From Uranotaenia lowii (lineage: Eukaryota > Arthropoda > Insecta > Diptera > Culicidae), in assembly GCF_029784155.1 (NCBI RefSeq), contig NC_073693.1, forward strand, positions 150,724,843 through 150,788,842: a DNA stretch of 64,000 nucleotides, read 5' to 3'. Every line of letters begins with the position of its first letter. The stretch's first letter is position 1. The position numbers were made by a program, and so were the translations under genes. Below the pieces are notes generated by a model. That model ran no database searches and had not been told where the DNA came from. It saw nothing but the letters and a program-made list of their open reading frames with translations. Shown here piece by piece: positions 22,833 through 34,820 of the stretch.

Positions 22833-24526
22833 TTTTATGATACTCCACGATTCAATTGGTGGCCTGATATTGAAAACCTATCCGATTTCCTTGTATTTGA
22901 CTTTACACTTGAGCTCAAACTGGAAATAGGTTTGAGAAATAATTGTTTTATCAATTGAGCTAAATAATTTATGATTCCATAAATTTTTAATATTATTAAA
23001 TATTAACGTGATTCATAAGAAACTGGAATTTATTATAAAATTTATTCTATGAATTTTACATAATTGTACAGAGTTTTGAGGAAACTTTTATCACAGCATC
23101 TGTGTCACAGAACACGATATTTTCAATTATTTACAGATTTCACAGAATTTTTGAATTTCGAATGGATTTTCATATTCATAATTTTTTGTGTTTATAAAAA
23201 ATTTAAGTTTCTTACTTTGAATTAGAAAAGTTTGAAAAGATTTTCAACCTAAACTGATTTTTCCCAACTAAAATTTAAAAGAAAAAGTATGAAAGGATTA
23301 TCAACGTAAACTGATTTTTCCCAACTAAAATATGAAAATGACCCAATTTATCATGAGTTTCCAATAAAGTAAAGGAATTAAGGGAATAAGAAATAAAAAA
23401 ATTTTTTTCTCAAAACCTTGATGTTGAACAATGTACAGTTTTTTTTTGGAAAATCTGTAATTTAAGGCATCTGTTTTTGTATTACAAACTTTGACGTTAC
23501 CTTCAAAAGTTGTTCGGGGCTATATGACCCTAAACACGCATATTCAAAAAATCAATCAAATATACTTACGAATTTAATTTTTGAGATAAAAATAAAATAA
23601 AATTTGAGTTTAGAGAATCGATTCCTTCAAAATAGGATACAGGAATAGGATGAATCAAAGTGAAAATTGGACTTTTTTTAAAGCAAGAAATAAATTTGAA
23701 CGGATATTTTAAGAACAACATTGGAACGCTAAGTTTCTGTTTTTTACGTAAAAACATTAATTTTTTAACTTTAAAATCTTCAAAGATGAAATTTAATTGA
23801 AGTTTTCACAGTTACACAAGTATTAGGAATAAGAGCTATTAAATATGTTGACAGAAGAAAATGGTTCCGCTCAAGATCATATTTTAGTTCCACTCAAGAT
23901 CAGAATCCTTACTTCAGTGAAACAGCTCTAGAGTTATAAGGATTTACTCTAAAATATTTAAAAAAAATCATCATTAGAAAGCAGAAACCCAGATCTATCC
24001 GCTGAACTGAAAAAAAAATTGTTCGGATCTAACCCAAAGCCATACCGCTTGATCAACTGTTCTGAGTTGCGTCGAATTGAGCCAATTAGTTCCGCTCAAG
24101 ATCATTTACCCTATCTGTATTTCAGGTGACTGCACTCTCTCCTTTCAGATTCTGCTGATTTTCGGTCCAATACTTCTCTTTTTGAATAAACTAAGGGAAA
24201 TTTAGTGGATACAACTGTTTCGAAATTAACAAAACTTGATTATTTTTGAGCCATTTAAAAGCGTTTTAAATGGAATTTCTGATGAAAAAATCTGCCAATA
24301 ACGAAGTAAAACCATCGCGAGATTAAACTTAAAGAATAATCGGTTAGTATAGATCGTAGGTTGCAAAGGGTATATACAAGATCACTCTCTTTCGGCTTTT
24401 AAAAACAGCGATAACCAAAGCTTCCGTTTTAAAAAATCAGTTGTTCTTTTCCACACGAGAAGAATGTTGGCAAATCATTATATATTATACAAAACAACCA
24501 ACAAACGCAAACTTCAATCTGCTAGG

Positions 24527-24694
24527 TGTGCAGACTGGTCCGACGTTTGGAAGTACCATCCGCGGGTCTCCAGACCGCACCTAGCCGAACGAACTACCGC
24601 GCTGCCTCACAGGATTCACTCGCGCGCTTGTTGTCACTGACTGGCGTGCACGCTCGTGTCGGATGACGAAGTGTCGGTTTTATCCATTCACACA
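24527..24694 (-). repeat. 3' LTR
   Basis: 168 bp, GC-rich relative to its surroundings, starting TGTGTGAATGGATAAAACC on the minus strand. It is preceded (minus strand) by the polypurine tract at about 24695-24710. Confidence 0.85.
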
Positions 24695-25789
24695 TCCCCC
24701 TCCTATCCCAAAAAAAATATGATAGAAAATATTTGAAAAACTATTTCATATATTTATCATGATTTTTTGCCAAATTTAATTTTAATCTGCAAACTCAAGG
24801 AATTGACGGAGTTTATGTAAGCAAAGTATTTGAATGTTGAACTGCATTTAGAGTGGTTATGCACTATAGGTTATATTATCACAACACCCTCGCAATTTCT
24901 TCAGAGAACCCTCTTAAATATTTAACAGATTCACATTTAAAAATCTTTATGAGAGGTAAAAAATCGACGAAAAACCATATATAATCATTTTTTTCCATAC
25001 TTTAATGATATTTAGGTTGCAATACGATAGCTTCAGGACATTTCTTACTCACTTTGCATGATAATCATCGGAAATCTTACTTTCGATGCAAGGTGCAATT
25101 ACTAACGTCAATTTATTCGTTCTCAAGATGTGTTTATCGATCAATTCAATTATCAGTAAAGGAACTGTTTCATACATTTTCTGCAAAGTGTCCTGTGTAT
25201 CTCCTCTACTGTATTCAACCAAACAGTTAGCTTAACTCCTTTTTTTCCAAAAGACTTTCTAACCTCGTCTTCCAATTTCGAGCTGTCCAACAAATATGTT
25301 CTTACTTTTTTCTTTTCAATTACATTGTCAATCTTATTCATATCTTAAGTTTTAAGCCGTTACCTTGCTGTTATTTTAATTCAAGAATGCTTAACGTATT
25401 TATTCGATCCGCTATCTCGACTCACTAAGTATTGTATACTCTTATTTCAAGCTGAACTCTAATTCTGCTTTATCAATAATTTATTCATTAAAATCAGATG
25501 AGATTTTCTAGTTATATTTTAGTATAAAGCCCTAATTACTTTCGATATGTTTTAAAATTAGTTCTTATCTCAAGCAGTCCTTCCAGCTCGTTTAGTTTTC
25601 AATGAGATGAAATACTTAAATAATCTTTTCAACATACTTTTCAATTTCAAGCTGTCCTCACAACATAATGGATTTTTTTTATCAATACGTTCAGGCTGCC
25701 CTCTCAACTCGCTTTTTTTATTTCTAGCTATCCTTGTAACTCGCTCGAAATTTCTAACAATCATTTGAGGCTGTCTTCTCAATCGCCTT

Positions 25790-26530
25790 TAAAATTCCAG
25801 GCTGCCCTCTCAATTTCGATCGATGTCTTCAGACTGTCCTCCCAACTCGCCTTCCAAGTCCTCGCGTTTCAAGCTGTCCTCTCAACTCGCTTGAAATTTT
25901 AATCAATTTATTCAGGCTGTCCTCTCAACTCGCCTATCAGTTTCAAGCTGTCCGCTCAACTCGCCTATCAGTTTCAAGCTGTCCTCTCAACTCACTTGAA
26001 ATCCTCGTCAATGTGCACTGGCGGTCCGCTCAACACGCCATCCAATTTCAAGCTGTCCTCTCAACTCGCTTGAAATTGTTACCAAAACGCTCAGGCTGTC
26101 CTCTCAACTCGCCTATCAATTTCAAGCTGTCCTCTCAACTCGCTTGAAATTCTCATCAATATGCACTGGCGGTCCTCTCAACTCGCCATCCAATTTCAAG
26201 CTGTCCTCTCAACTCGCTTGAAATTGTTACCAAAACGCTCAGGCTGTCCTCTCAACTCGCCTATCAATTTCAAGCTGTCCTCTCAACTCGCTTGAAATTC
26301 TCATCAATATGCACTGGCGGTCCTCTCAACTCGCCATCCAATTTCAAGCTGTCCTCTCAACTCGCTTGAAATTGTTACCAAAACGCTCAGGCTGTCCTCT
26401 CAACTCGCCTTTCAGTTTCAAGCTGTCCTCTCAGCTCGCTTGAAACTAGCGTCAATATGTTCGGGCTGTCCTCTCAACACGCCTTCCAATTTCAAGCTGT
26501 CCTCTCAACTCGCTTGAAATTGTGAACATA
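25790..26530. repeat. 37-bp satellite with 148-bp higher-order unit, inside the LTR element
   Basis: The core GCTGTCCTCTCAACTCGC recurs roughly every 37 bp. Between about 26039 and 26483 four monomers form a higher-order unit of 148 bp, repeated about three times almost without change (the CCATCCAATTTC start recurs at 26039, 26187 and 26335). The outer monomers are more diverged. This is the main content of the element interior. Confidence 0.8.
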
Positions 26531-26942
26531 ATCAAGCTGCCTTTACGACTCGCTTAACATTAACATATTTATTGTTTTTTTTTTCAAGCTCTCTTCTCAA
26601 CAGACTTTAGAATTAGGCTGAATTGTTTTCCTTAAAATCCAGTTTCGGCATTATTCCTAAATGGCTGTTTCTATTTTTCCAATTTGATCGAAATAGCTTC
26701 CGAAAGTCCTCCAACAGCGTTGCTTTTTCTTAAACAACTTTAAAAATTATGGGTAATCTAATTACTCGTTTTCCAGTTTTTTTGCAATGGGTAGTTCATA
26801 AACTGTTTGATTTTCAACCTCGTTTGACGAAAATTTTTTTAACGTGATTCGCGTTTGTTTTTCTTTTTTCGGTTCGCTTTTTTTTACTAATTTTTCGTTT
26901 TTTTTTAAAGCTTTTGAAATATTACCTGCCACAGTCGCCAAA

Positions 26943-27110
26943 TGTGCAGACTGGTCCGACGTTTGGAAGTACCATCCGCGGGTCTCCAGACCGCACCTAG
27001 CCGAACGAACTACCGCGCTGCCTCACAGGATTCACTCGCGCGCTTGTTGTCACTGACTGGCGTGCACGCTCGTGTCGGATGACGAAGTGTCGGTTTTATC
27101 CATTCACACA
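26943..27110 (-). repeat. 5' LTR
   Basis: By eye identical to 24527-24694. On the minus strand it is followed directly by the candidate primer-binding site (about 26942-26925). Confidence 0.85.
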
Positions 27111-27115
27111 CTAGG

Positions 27116-28423
27116 GACCCTGCCAGGAGCAGACATGTTATAGGGTTTAAACACTGGAATTTGTTTGAAATAGTGTATTTCATAAGTTTTGTCGTCCATC
27201 AGAAATCATCTGCTTCATAGCCTCGGTACCGGCTATACAGCTTACGACCTCTGGAACCAAGGATGGTGATTGGCGAATAAATCGACGAACATAAAATGAT
27301 GCTCTCACTCTCTGAGGTAACCCATTCCCCGAACGCATTCGAAAAAATTACACACGATGGCACTCAGTGAGCGAACCAATCGGACTTTCCTGCCAACCTC
27401 TTTAGTTCATTCAGGAGGCGATTGGGTTGCCTGTCTGCCATCCTATGATCCAATCATCAAGCGATTGCTTTGGAAGATGATTCTGCACAGAAGAATCGCA
27501 GACGAATATCATCAGCGAGCGATTGATGATTGCAATTCTTTTGACCGCATCCGATCATTCGTTCTGCTCGCAAAGTTGGTTTTGCTACAGTTTGGTTGCC
27601 TGCGTTCGGACGCTTCTGCAAGTAGCTCGAGCGTCTGAATTAGGTGGATCCTTTTTTATGATGAGTAGTATCATTAATAGATTTGATTTGGTGTTTGAAT
27701 TATGAAATTGATAATTCAGAAACTATTTTTATCAAAAACCGTTTTAAAGCAAAATATTACCCATTTTCGATTTTAAGAAATGTGTATACATCAGCTTAAG
27801 AGATGATGGGTATAAATGTAATGAAAAAAGAAATGTATCCATTTTCGTTATCGGTGAAAAGAGATTATAAAACTTGTTCATCTTATTATTAAAATAATAT
27901 CTCCAATTATTAACTTTAAATGTGTACTTTATAACTTTTTTTGTTTATTCTTCCGTTTTTCGACTGTTTTTGTTAACATGTATTGAAAAATCCTTGAAAA
28001 ATTATAAAAAAAATGTTTCAATTCTTTAAGCAAGTTCAAAACTCCATCAAGAATGCGGCCCGCGGCCTTGGTCAATGCGGCCCGCGTAGCCCCATCGTAA
28101 ATGTCACAAAAAAAATCACTGATTTTTATGTAAAATATTACTGCAAAAACTCAAGTTGAATGTCACGATTTCAACTTAATGCAAATATTTTTCGTTGTTC
28201 AAATTTCCTCTCAGAAAAACACGCGTAACATTGTTGCTTTGAACCACAGTTTGAGGTGATTCCTGCTTCCGTAAAGTATTGTGTGTAAACATTCATAGCG
28301 TGAACAACAAAAATATCTTCTGTTCATTGTAAAAAATAAATTTTATCCGTTCCCGTGGCTTGAATCATCGCCAATTTTTCGACATTTTTGGAAGACATTT
28401 GACATGAATTCGATTGTGTTTCC
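27116..28423. other. Unique region, GC-richer at about 27190-27640
   Basis: 27190-27640 is GC-richer and holds a 93-codon plus-strand frame (27357-27638) without recognisable domains. Near 28055-28100 the motif AATGCGGCCCGC occurs twice, matching the hAT end at about 29210, so the left part of the decayed hAT element may begin here. Confidence 0.35.
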
Positions 28424-28976
28424 TACTACATAGAAGTACGCTGGCTTTCCTGCCACAAAATGTTTAAAAGATTTTTTTTGCTACGAAAGGAAATATTATT
28501 ATTTTTCAAAATGAAAGATAAACCTGTTGAACATTTTCAAGCAGACGACTGGTTTCAGGATTTGGCATTTGCCGTTGATCTCACTGGCCAGGAAATAATT
28601 TTTGCTGTGTAGAATCGTTACTAGATGCATTTAAAAGCCGTTTTCGTGGCTTTAATTTATATGCGCAAGAATTTTCGTTGTCTGTATCTCCATTTTTGTT
28701 AGCTCCTAAAAATGCTGCTGATAGTTTGCATTTAGAGTTGATAGAGCTGCAGTGCGATTCTTTATTAAAAGCGAAATACATTGAAGTGGCTGTACCAAAA
28801 TTTTACAGCTATTTGTCTGAACGCTACGTTGAGTTACAGAAATTTGTTGCCAGAATTATTGCTATGTTTGCAAATACCTATCTATGTGAGCAGTTTTTTC
28901 CATAATGAAAGCTACAAAAATATCTCATCGTTCGAGATTATCTGATAAAAATGATGAAAGTGTCAGTGACAAATAA
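28424..28976 (+). pseudogene. hAT transposase pseudogene, C-terminal part (GTF2IRD2/ZBED-like)
   Basis: The translation resembles the C-terminal half of hAT transposases of the type domesticated in GTF2IRD2 and ZBED proteins. Frame 1 (28424-28612) contains EVRWLSCHKMFKRFF and DWFQDLAFAVDLTG, then a stop. After a deletion and frame change, 28618-28905 continues with LELIELQCDSLLKAKY and MFANTYLCEQFF, the hAT dimerisation region. A last frameshift near 28900 leads to KISHRSRLS and a stop at 28974-28976. The N-terminal zinc finger and most of the catalytic region are missing. Not functional. Confidence 0.75.
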
Positions 28977-29256
28977 ACTTCAACCTGATAATAGACTAGT
29001 ATGTCAGAAAAGTTGTCAAGCATTAGGGCAATATATATAATGCATTATAATAAAAGAATGTTAAACATTAAAAGCTTTAATAAAAATATAACGCAAAATT
29101 TTATTCCAAGTTTACTCATAACTATATTGTATTGCATCTCCGTTAAACTAATATGTAATGTTTTCTAACTGGTTTTGGCTGCGGCCCTCTACGTCATAGA
29201 AAATTTTTAATGCGGCCCGCACACCTAAACGAATTTGACATGCCTGTTAAGACAAG
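28977..29256. mobile_element. Right end of the decayed hAT element
   Basis: Downstream of the transposase remnant, 29185-29220 holds GCGGCCCTCTACGTC and AATGCGGCCCGC, followed by a possible terminal repeat ending TTGACATGCCTG near 29247 (inverse CAGGCATGTCAA, a hAT-like start). No matching left terminus is seen, so the copy is truncated. Confidence 0.45.
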
Positions 29257-29336
29257 AAACAATTGATTATTCAAGCCCAAGGTTTCCAAAAAAATAACTG
29301 TGTTTTTGATAAAAAAAAAATTCTCAAATTCTGTTA

Positions 29337-29945
29337 CAGACCCCGTTTGTTTTTGGCAAAATGTCCGAAAATTTTATGTTGCCAAAATCGAATGTTGCCA
29401 AAATCTAACGGTTTTTTTCCTTAATTTTTTTCTCATATTTTTACAAAATAACTATTTCTATTATCATTAACGTTATTTTAAGTCAATTTCCGATCATTTA
29501 AGAATTTTTATAGTTTTTCTTCTCATGTTTTTTATGCATTTCGCACTATTTTAGTTTTGTTTATAATCTTTGTTTTGTTTATAATCTTTGTTTTTTTTTG
29601 TCATTTTTGCTGTTTTTATCATTTTTAAGTTGATTTTGTCATTTTTAGTCTTTTGTTGTATTTGTTTTTGTTTTTTTTTTTAATTTTTAATCTTTTTGTA
29701 ATTTTTGACTACTTTATAATTTTTTTCAAAAAACTTTTGTTTTTGTTGTAGTATTCTATCTCCATTTCTGAACGTAAAAACGTATTTTTGGTGTTTGCCT
29801 AAATTATATTGATCCTGTTATAGAGAAAACCAAAAGATAACGTCGTTTCTGAAAACCGTTCGATTTTGGCACATGTGCCAAAATCGGATGTTGCCAAAAT
29901 CGAATGTTGCCAAAATCGAGTGTTGCCAAAAACAAACGGGGTCTG
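29337..29945. mobile_element. TA element with CAGACCCCGTTTG ends (pogo-like)
   Basis: Perfect ends CAGACCCCGTTTGTTTTTGG and the inverse at the right edge, with TA at 29335-29336 and 29946-29947. ATGTTGCCAAAATCG iterons lie next to both ends (two at the left near 29380-29405, three at the right near 29878-29932). CAG termini with a TA duplication are typical of pogo/Tigger elements. 609 bp, non-coding. Confidence 0.75.
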
Positions 29946-29947
29946 TA

Positions 29948-32067
29948 TTTGAACAAAAACTTCTGGGATGGTTTTCTTTGCCGCTATTTCTATGAAATTC
30001 ATTGAAAAAATCAAGTGAAGCATCAACAACTTGGAAACTACTCACAGTTTTAATAGAATTTTCAATATTTTTGTTTTTCTTTTTGTAAATTTTTTATCTA
30101 AACTTTGCGATGGTTTAATCATAAGTTTATAATATTTTCATCATTTATTCATATATTTGCCATATTTGCAAATTTTTTTTCATAGTGTTGTTATTTATAA
30201 TTTAGCCTTTTGCGAAAAAAAAACTCATGATTAATTTCAAATTTTAACAAATTTTAATCCGAACTAATCTTCATTATTATATTAATAAATAACACAGGGA
30301 ACCAGCATTTTTGGTACCTTTGTTTCAAAAACGGATTTTGGAAAAATTTTGCGTCTTAAAATTCAAAACATTTGTCAAATTTTGTCTCTCACCTCTAGTT
30401 TTGGTGAAATGGCGTGTGTAAATTTTAAAATTGGTCAGTTTTGGGTAAAATTGATTTTTGATAACTGATAAACAAACAAGCGTACATGGAAACACATGGA
30501 AAGATTTTTTTGAATCAATTAATTATATCTCATTGAATGTTCTTGTTTCAGAGACAAAACACTTAAAAAAATTGAATTATTCAAAAGATCCAAAAGATTT
30601 GATTACAACTATTCCTCACATCACTCAAGGAAGTCATTAAATATTTGACGATATATATTTGAGCTCATTCTACAACTTTCACTACCCGTTTTTGAAAATT
30701 TTGACAAATTTTTCAAAAATACTAGCGGTCTTTGGGAAAGTTGATTATTGACTTAAAACCTTAATTTTCAAAAAATGTTTTGATAGTGATTGATTTGATT
30801 AATGTATTTTAACCTGTTTTCAAATTTTATCTCGAAATTAAGAGCTGATAAACTAAGTTACTATTTTGAATCAGCCCTCCAAAATAAGTCAAAATTAGCT
30901 CTTATATTTTTCGCACCTAGGAATGTGAATTTTGTAGCCTTGTGTTATGAATTACTTGACTCAAAATAGCATCGAAATAATAGCCAAACTAGACTGGACT
31001 TATATTTTTGTGATTACATCAAAGTTTAAACTTATTTTTCATATCCCTTGGTAATAAAATCAGTTTTTTCTTTGAAAATATTAAAGATCATAAAAAAATA
31101 TGAACATGTTGCGAAGAAATCAAATGACTACCGTGTACCGTTTGGCCGCAATGATTTTTTTTCTTAAATACTGTGTGCGGCGATTCAAAGATATCTGAAC
31201 GAACGGCGGGCCAATCATTTGCCGATTCGATTCCTTCTTTCAGTTGAACCAGTTGAATCGGATCAGCGAACGAATATCTGGAGCCAGGGAAGTCGATGAT
31301 TGCATCATTGCATGATTCAAACCTGCCCGTACGCAAGCGACCAACGTTCAAAACCAGCAGCACTCACAAACAGATTCGATCAACGTTACTCTTTTTACCC
31401 CCGCGTTCGGTTCAGACAAAGATTCGCGAGATCCGAAAGAGCGCTTGAGTGAATCGTTGAAGAGTGTGTCGCGATTGAGTGAGCGAGTGGATTTAGACCA
31501 TCCTTGTCTGGAACTAGCAAAAACTTGTTGTTTGAGGATAGATTAGAATGACTCAACACTTTTGGTTTGTCGGAGAAATATTTTTTGAACATTCAGCTTC
31601 AGCTCTACATTTAGTTTTCCGCTTATTGAAAATTAAAATTGTCTTGACTTCGCTGAGGACCCTAAACCGTTATTGCCGATCATGTGCTTCAATCCATTGC
31701 TTGATTTGAACTTTGTGGGCATTTTAAAGAGTGTTCGAATATTTTTCCACTTCTATCACACAGTAATTCTTTGAATGATCAACGGTTTTTCAGCTATCAA
31801 TTTGAAAATGAGGAATTTTGAACGAAACTGTGTAAAATATTTTTTTTCTCTCTTACATCGAAAGTATCTCGGAAACGCGTAAATTTAAAATTTTGAAAAA
31901 AAATAGGTCTGATAGGTAGGCAGAAAAATGCTGTCAAAGTTTTGAATCTGTGATTACAAGTAAATCAGCTATCAGCAAAAGAAAGTGTCCCATTTATAAA
32001 AGAACTAAGCTTTAGAGTGAGTCAGGAGAATAATTGATGTGATTCATGATTAAGTTCGTTAGGTTGC
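29948..32067. other. Mostly AT-rich unique DNA with a GC-richer patch at about 31120-31500
   Basis: No element borders found. 31120-31500 is GC-richer and carries two minus-strand frames (31088-31363 and 31395-31592) without domains I recognise. Nothing else is supported. Confidence 0.35.
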
Positions 32068-32200
32068 CATCAAAAGGGGCATCATGCAACAGCAGGATTA
32101 GATGCAACATATGTATACCACAATGCTTATTCAATTTTTATTTTTATCTAAAGTATCACTTAATATCAATTTAATAATATATCAATTATGTGATATTTCA
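32068..32200. repeat. Partial copy of the GGGGCATCATGC element
   Basis: CCATCAAAAGGGGCATCATG and the following CAGCAGGATTAGATGCAAC match, in reverse, the right end of 46767-47362. The homology continues through CTTATTCAATTTTTAT. The opposite terminus was not found. Confidence 0.45.
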
Positions 32201-32737
32201 TGAAAACAAAATGATGATTACATAGTTTCTCACATCGTGAGATAGTTTTTAGAACATTTTGATTCTCATAGAAAAATGAAAAAATCGAGCAATAAATGTC
32301 GAAATTTTTACATTATTCGATGCCTTAAGAAACTTTATAAGTATAACGGACCTTCAAACTTTAAATTATGCTTTTATTATCCTATACCAACACTTTAAAA
32401 ATATTTTTCGGACAATCACCACATTTTTTAGATAATCACTTTTATAATTCAGTTACCAGTGTGGGCAAAAATGGATCAAAATGCAAATCAAAGATTCACC
32501 TTTTAAATATCGTTTCCATATGGTGGAATATGATTGTTTTACACCATACGTTTGTATGTTTTAAAATTTCATCCATCCAAACATTAATTTATACGATTTT
32601 AGTGAGTAGATTTTTTGTAGTATTTTTCACCCCTAAATGTATGCAGCACACTTATGCTTTTCCTTTTAAAACATTGCTCACAGAAAAATTTGAAATTTTA
32701 CAAAAAAAAAAACAAAAATATTGCAATTGGTCCTGGA
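32201..32737. other. AT-rich spacer with a shared CCCCTAAATGTATGCAGCA motif
   Basis: The motif CACCCCTAAATGTATGCAGC (32629-32648) is shared with several TA elements in the window. A 128-codon frame (32368-32754) spans it but looks like AT-rich noise. Confidence 0.35.
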
Positions 32738-33560
32738 AAAGTGCAGATTTTTAAGGTTGCTACTGCTAGTTGTTTGTGTTGATTTGACCATTCGGAGGAA
32801 AAAGACGAATGGCATTGGAAGCGCAGATTTTTTAAGGCAGCGTCTGCTGATTATTTACGGTGGATAAAGACGGAGTTGGCTTAAAATGTACAGATTTTCA
32901 AGGCTGTTTTTGCTGATTGTTTGCTTTGATTTGGCCTTCCGGTAGAAAAAGACGGAATTGGCTTAGGAAGTGCAGATTTTTAAGGCTGCTGCTGCTGATT
33001 GTTTGTTATGATTAGCCCTTCCGGTAGAAAAAAAAGGAATTGATTTAGGAAGCGCAGATTTTTAAGGCTGCTGTTGCTGATTGATTGTTATGATTTAACC
33101 TTCCGGCGGATAAAGACGGAATGGCTTTAAGAGCGCAGATTTTTAGGACTATTGCGGATGATTGTTTGCTTTTATTTGGCCATCCGATGAAAAAAGACGG
33201 AATTGGCTTAGGAAGTGCAGATTTTTAAGGCTGCTGCTGATTGTTTGTTATGGTTTTGCTTTCCGGCGGTAAAAGAGGAATGGCATTGGATTGTTTGTTT
33301 TGGTTTGGCTTTCCGATGGAAAAAGACGGAATGGATGTGGAGGCGCAGATTTCAGCTGATTGTTTACTTTAATTTGGCCTTCCGGTAGAAAAAAAAAACG
33401 GAATTGGCTTTGATATGCAGACTTTTAGGGCTGCTGCTGCTGATAGTTTATGCTGATTTTGCCTTCCGGTAGAAAAAGACGGAATTGGTTTAGGAAGCGT
33501 AGATTTTTCAGGCTGCCTGTACTGACTGTTTGATTCGATTTGGCCTTCTGGTTGGGAAGG
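32738..33560. repeat. Degenerate minisatellite, unit about 82 bp
   Basis: About eleven imperfect tandem units, each starting GCAGATTTTTAAGGCTGCTG and containing TTTGGCCTTCCGGTAGAAAA and GACGGAATTGGCTTAGGAAG. Unit starts fall near 32740, 32822, 32888, 32970, 33053, 33135, 33217, 33345, 33416 and 33499. Some units are shortened. Confidence 0.8.
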
Positions 33561-34490
33561 CTGTTTCTAAGAATACTATCGAATTATTCCGGCTCTCGTA
33601 AACAGAGACAGAGTGACAGACTATTCCAAAAAATGATCAATTTGGTAGTTTTAGATACCTTTGATCAATGTGGTTTTCGATCGATTGAGTGATTGGCGAC
33701 CGAATATTTGGTCGAACATCCTGTCAAGTTTTTAATAAAAATAAAAAAGCTATTTTTCGATTTCCTTCCATTTCTTACATCTTAATGGCCCTCATGTTGT
33801 AGAGTCGATTTAATTCAACCCAGTGGTATCACCACATGACTACAAGATCTTTTTCAAGTAGGGGTCTCTCTGATTTTCAAAATCTCACCTATATCTGAAA
33901 ATACATCAGTTGACTTGTTGCTTATAGGGCGTTTATCACGAAAAGAATGGGTTCATGTAAAATTTGGGACAAAACATATAGAAACAAGTGCCAAGCAATT
34001 TTAAATTGCTTATTTTATATCGAATTAAAAGAAAGTTCCAGCTAGATACCTTCAAAATAGATGTTCAAAAGAAAGATGATTGTAAACCTAAAGCATACTT
34101 ACTTTCTACGACAGGGTCGGGCAATTCAGGACAATTTTTTGTAAAATTTGTAAAAAAAAACAAATCTTAGGACAACAACATACAGGTGAAAAGTTTAAAA
34201 ATATCTTAATTTTTTTTATTAAATCACAGCAACATTGTTAGGAAAAAAAAATTTCATTTGGATTTTTTTAATCGTCTTTGAAAACAAAATCAAACAATTA
34301 AAAAAAGGAGTTTTTTATTTGATTTTGCGAATAATTTGAGTAAACCCGGGCAAATCTGGAAAGTTTTGTACAATATCTGAGCATTCCAGTCAGATTTGGC
34401 TTACCTTCCTCGAATTCTTTATTGGATTTATGGGCCAGTCTGAATATATCAAGAAAATCTGAAACGAGAATCATAGTATGAAGCTATCTA
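33561..34490. other. Unique spacer with a CCGGGC-repeat remnant at about 34110-34410
   Basis: The remnant contains GGGTCGGGCAATTCAGGACA and AACCCGGGCAAATCTGG, matching the CCGGGC-rich element family. The rest is unassigned. Confidence 0.35.
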
Positions 34491-34820
34491 CACAGCAATT
34501 TATGTTGTGCTGGAATCCAACAAAATTTTTGCTGGTTTTGTCCCTCTGATTTTCCAGCAAAATTTCCAGCAATTTGATTGCTGGAAAGATCAGTATTCAA
34601 TTCCCACTCAGTTGATTTTTACCTCCAACAATAAACAAGTCCGATCGATTGCTGATTTTCCAGCTATATTGATCGATTGCTGGAAAAATACCAGCAAACA
34701 AGAATTAGTGCTGGAAAAATCAGCAAGACGGAAAACGTTTGCTGGTTTCCAGAAAAATTTGTATTGCTTGGCGTTTCCATAAATTTTTATTGCTGGAAAT
34801 CGAACCAAAAATTTACTGTG
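34491..34820. mobile_element. TA element with GCTGGAAA iterons
   Basis: Ends CACAGCAATTTATG and AAAAATTTACTGTG are flanked by TA (34489-34490 and 34821-34822). Within 330 bp the motif GCTGGAAA or its inverse TTTCCAGC, with shortened CCAGCA forms, recurs about ten times on both strands, spaced irregularly. Non-coding miniature element. Confidence 0.65.

Larger units (their letters stand above)
20994..24111. mobile_element. TA element with GATCTTGAGCGGAAC iterons, copy 2
   Basis: The same family as 11145-13989: identical terminal inverted repeats (GGGTAAATGATCTTGAGCGG), TA at 20992-20993 and 24112-24113, and the same internal Helitron tail (hairpin 22806-22821). It lacks the TTAA insertion found in copy 1 and instead carries a different TA element at 21589-22465. 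One of the right-hand iterons is missing and another has a substitution (GTTCCACTCAAGATC). Non-coding. Confidence 0.75.
24527..27110 (-). mobile_element. Young non-autonomous LTR retrotransposon
   Basis: Two 168-bp direct repeats (24527-24694 and 26943-27110) appear identical base for base, run TG...CA, and are bounded by a 5-bp duplication CTAGG (24522-24526 and 27111-27115). Read on the minus strand, the 5' LTR is followed by TTTGGCGACTGTGGCAGG, which has the look of a tRNA primer-binding site, and the 3' LTR is preceded by the purine tract GGGATAGGAGGGGGA. The element is therefore minus-strand. The 2.25 kb interior has no gag or pol and instead holds a satellite (about 25790-26530). It would need proteins from an autonomous relative. 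Confidence 0.85.

Noticed and set aside
25790..26530. CRISPR-like array (regular repeats with spacers)
   Set aside because: The window is eukaryotic, the intervening sequences are themselves repeated in a 148-bp higher-order unit, and the array sits inside an LTR element.
27190..31500. 27190-27640 and 31120-31500 as two ends of one large element
   Set aside because: Both are GC-richer and contain similar GATTC/GAATC-type words, but I could not align them convincingly as direct or inverted repeats.
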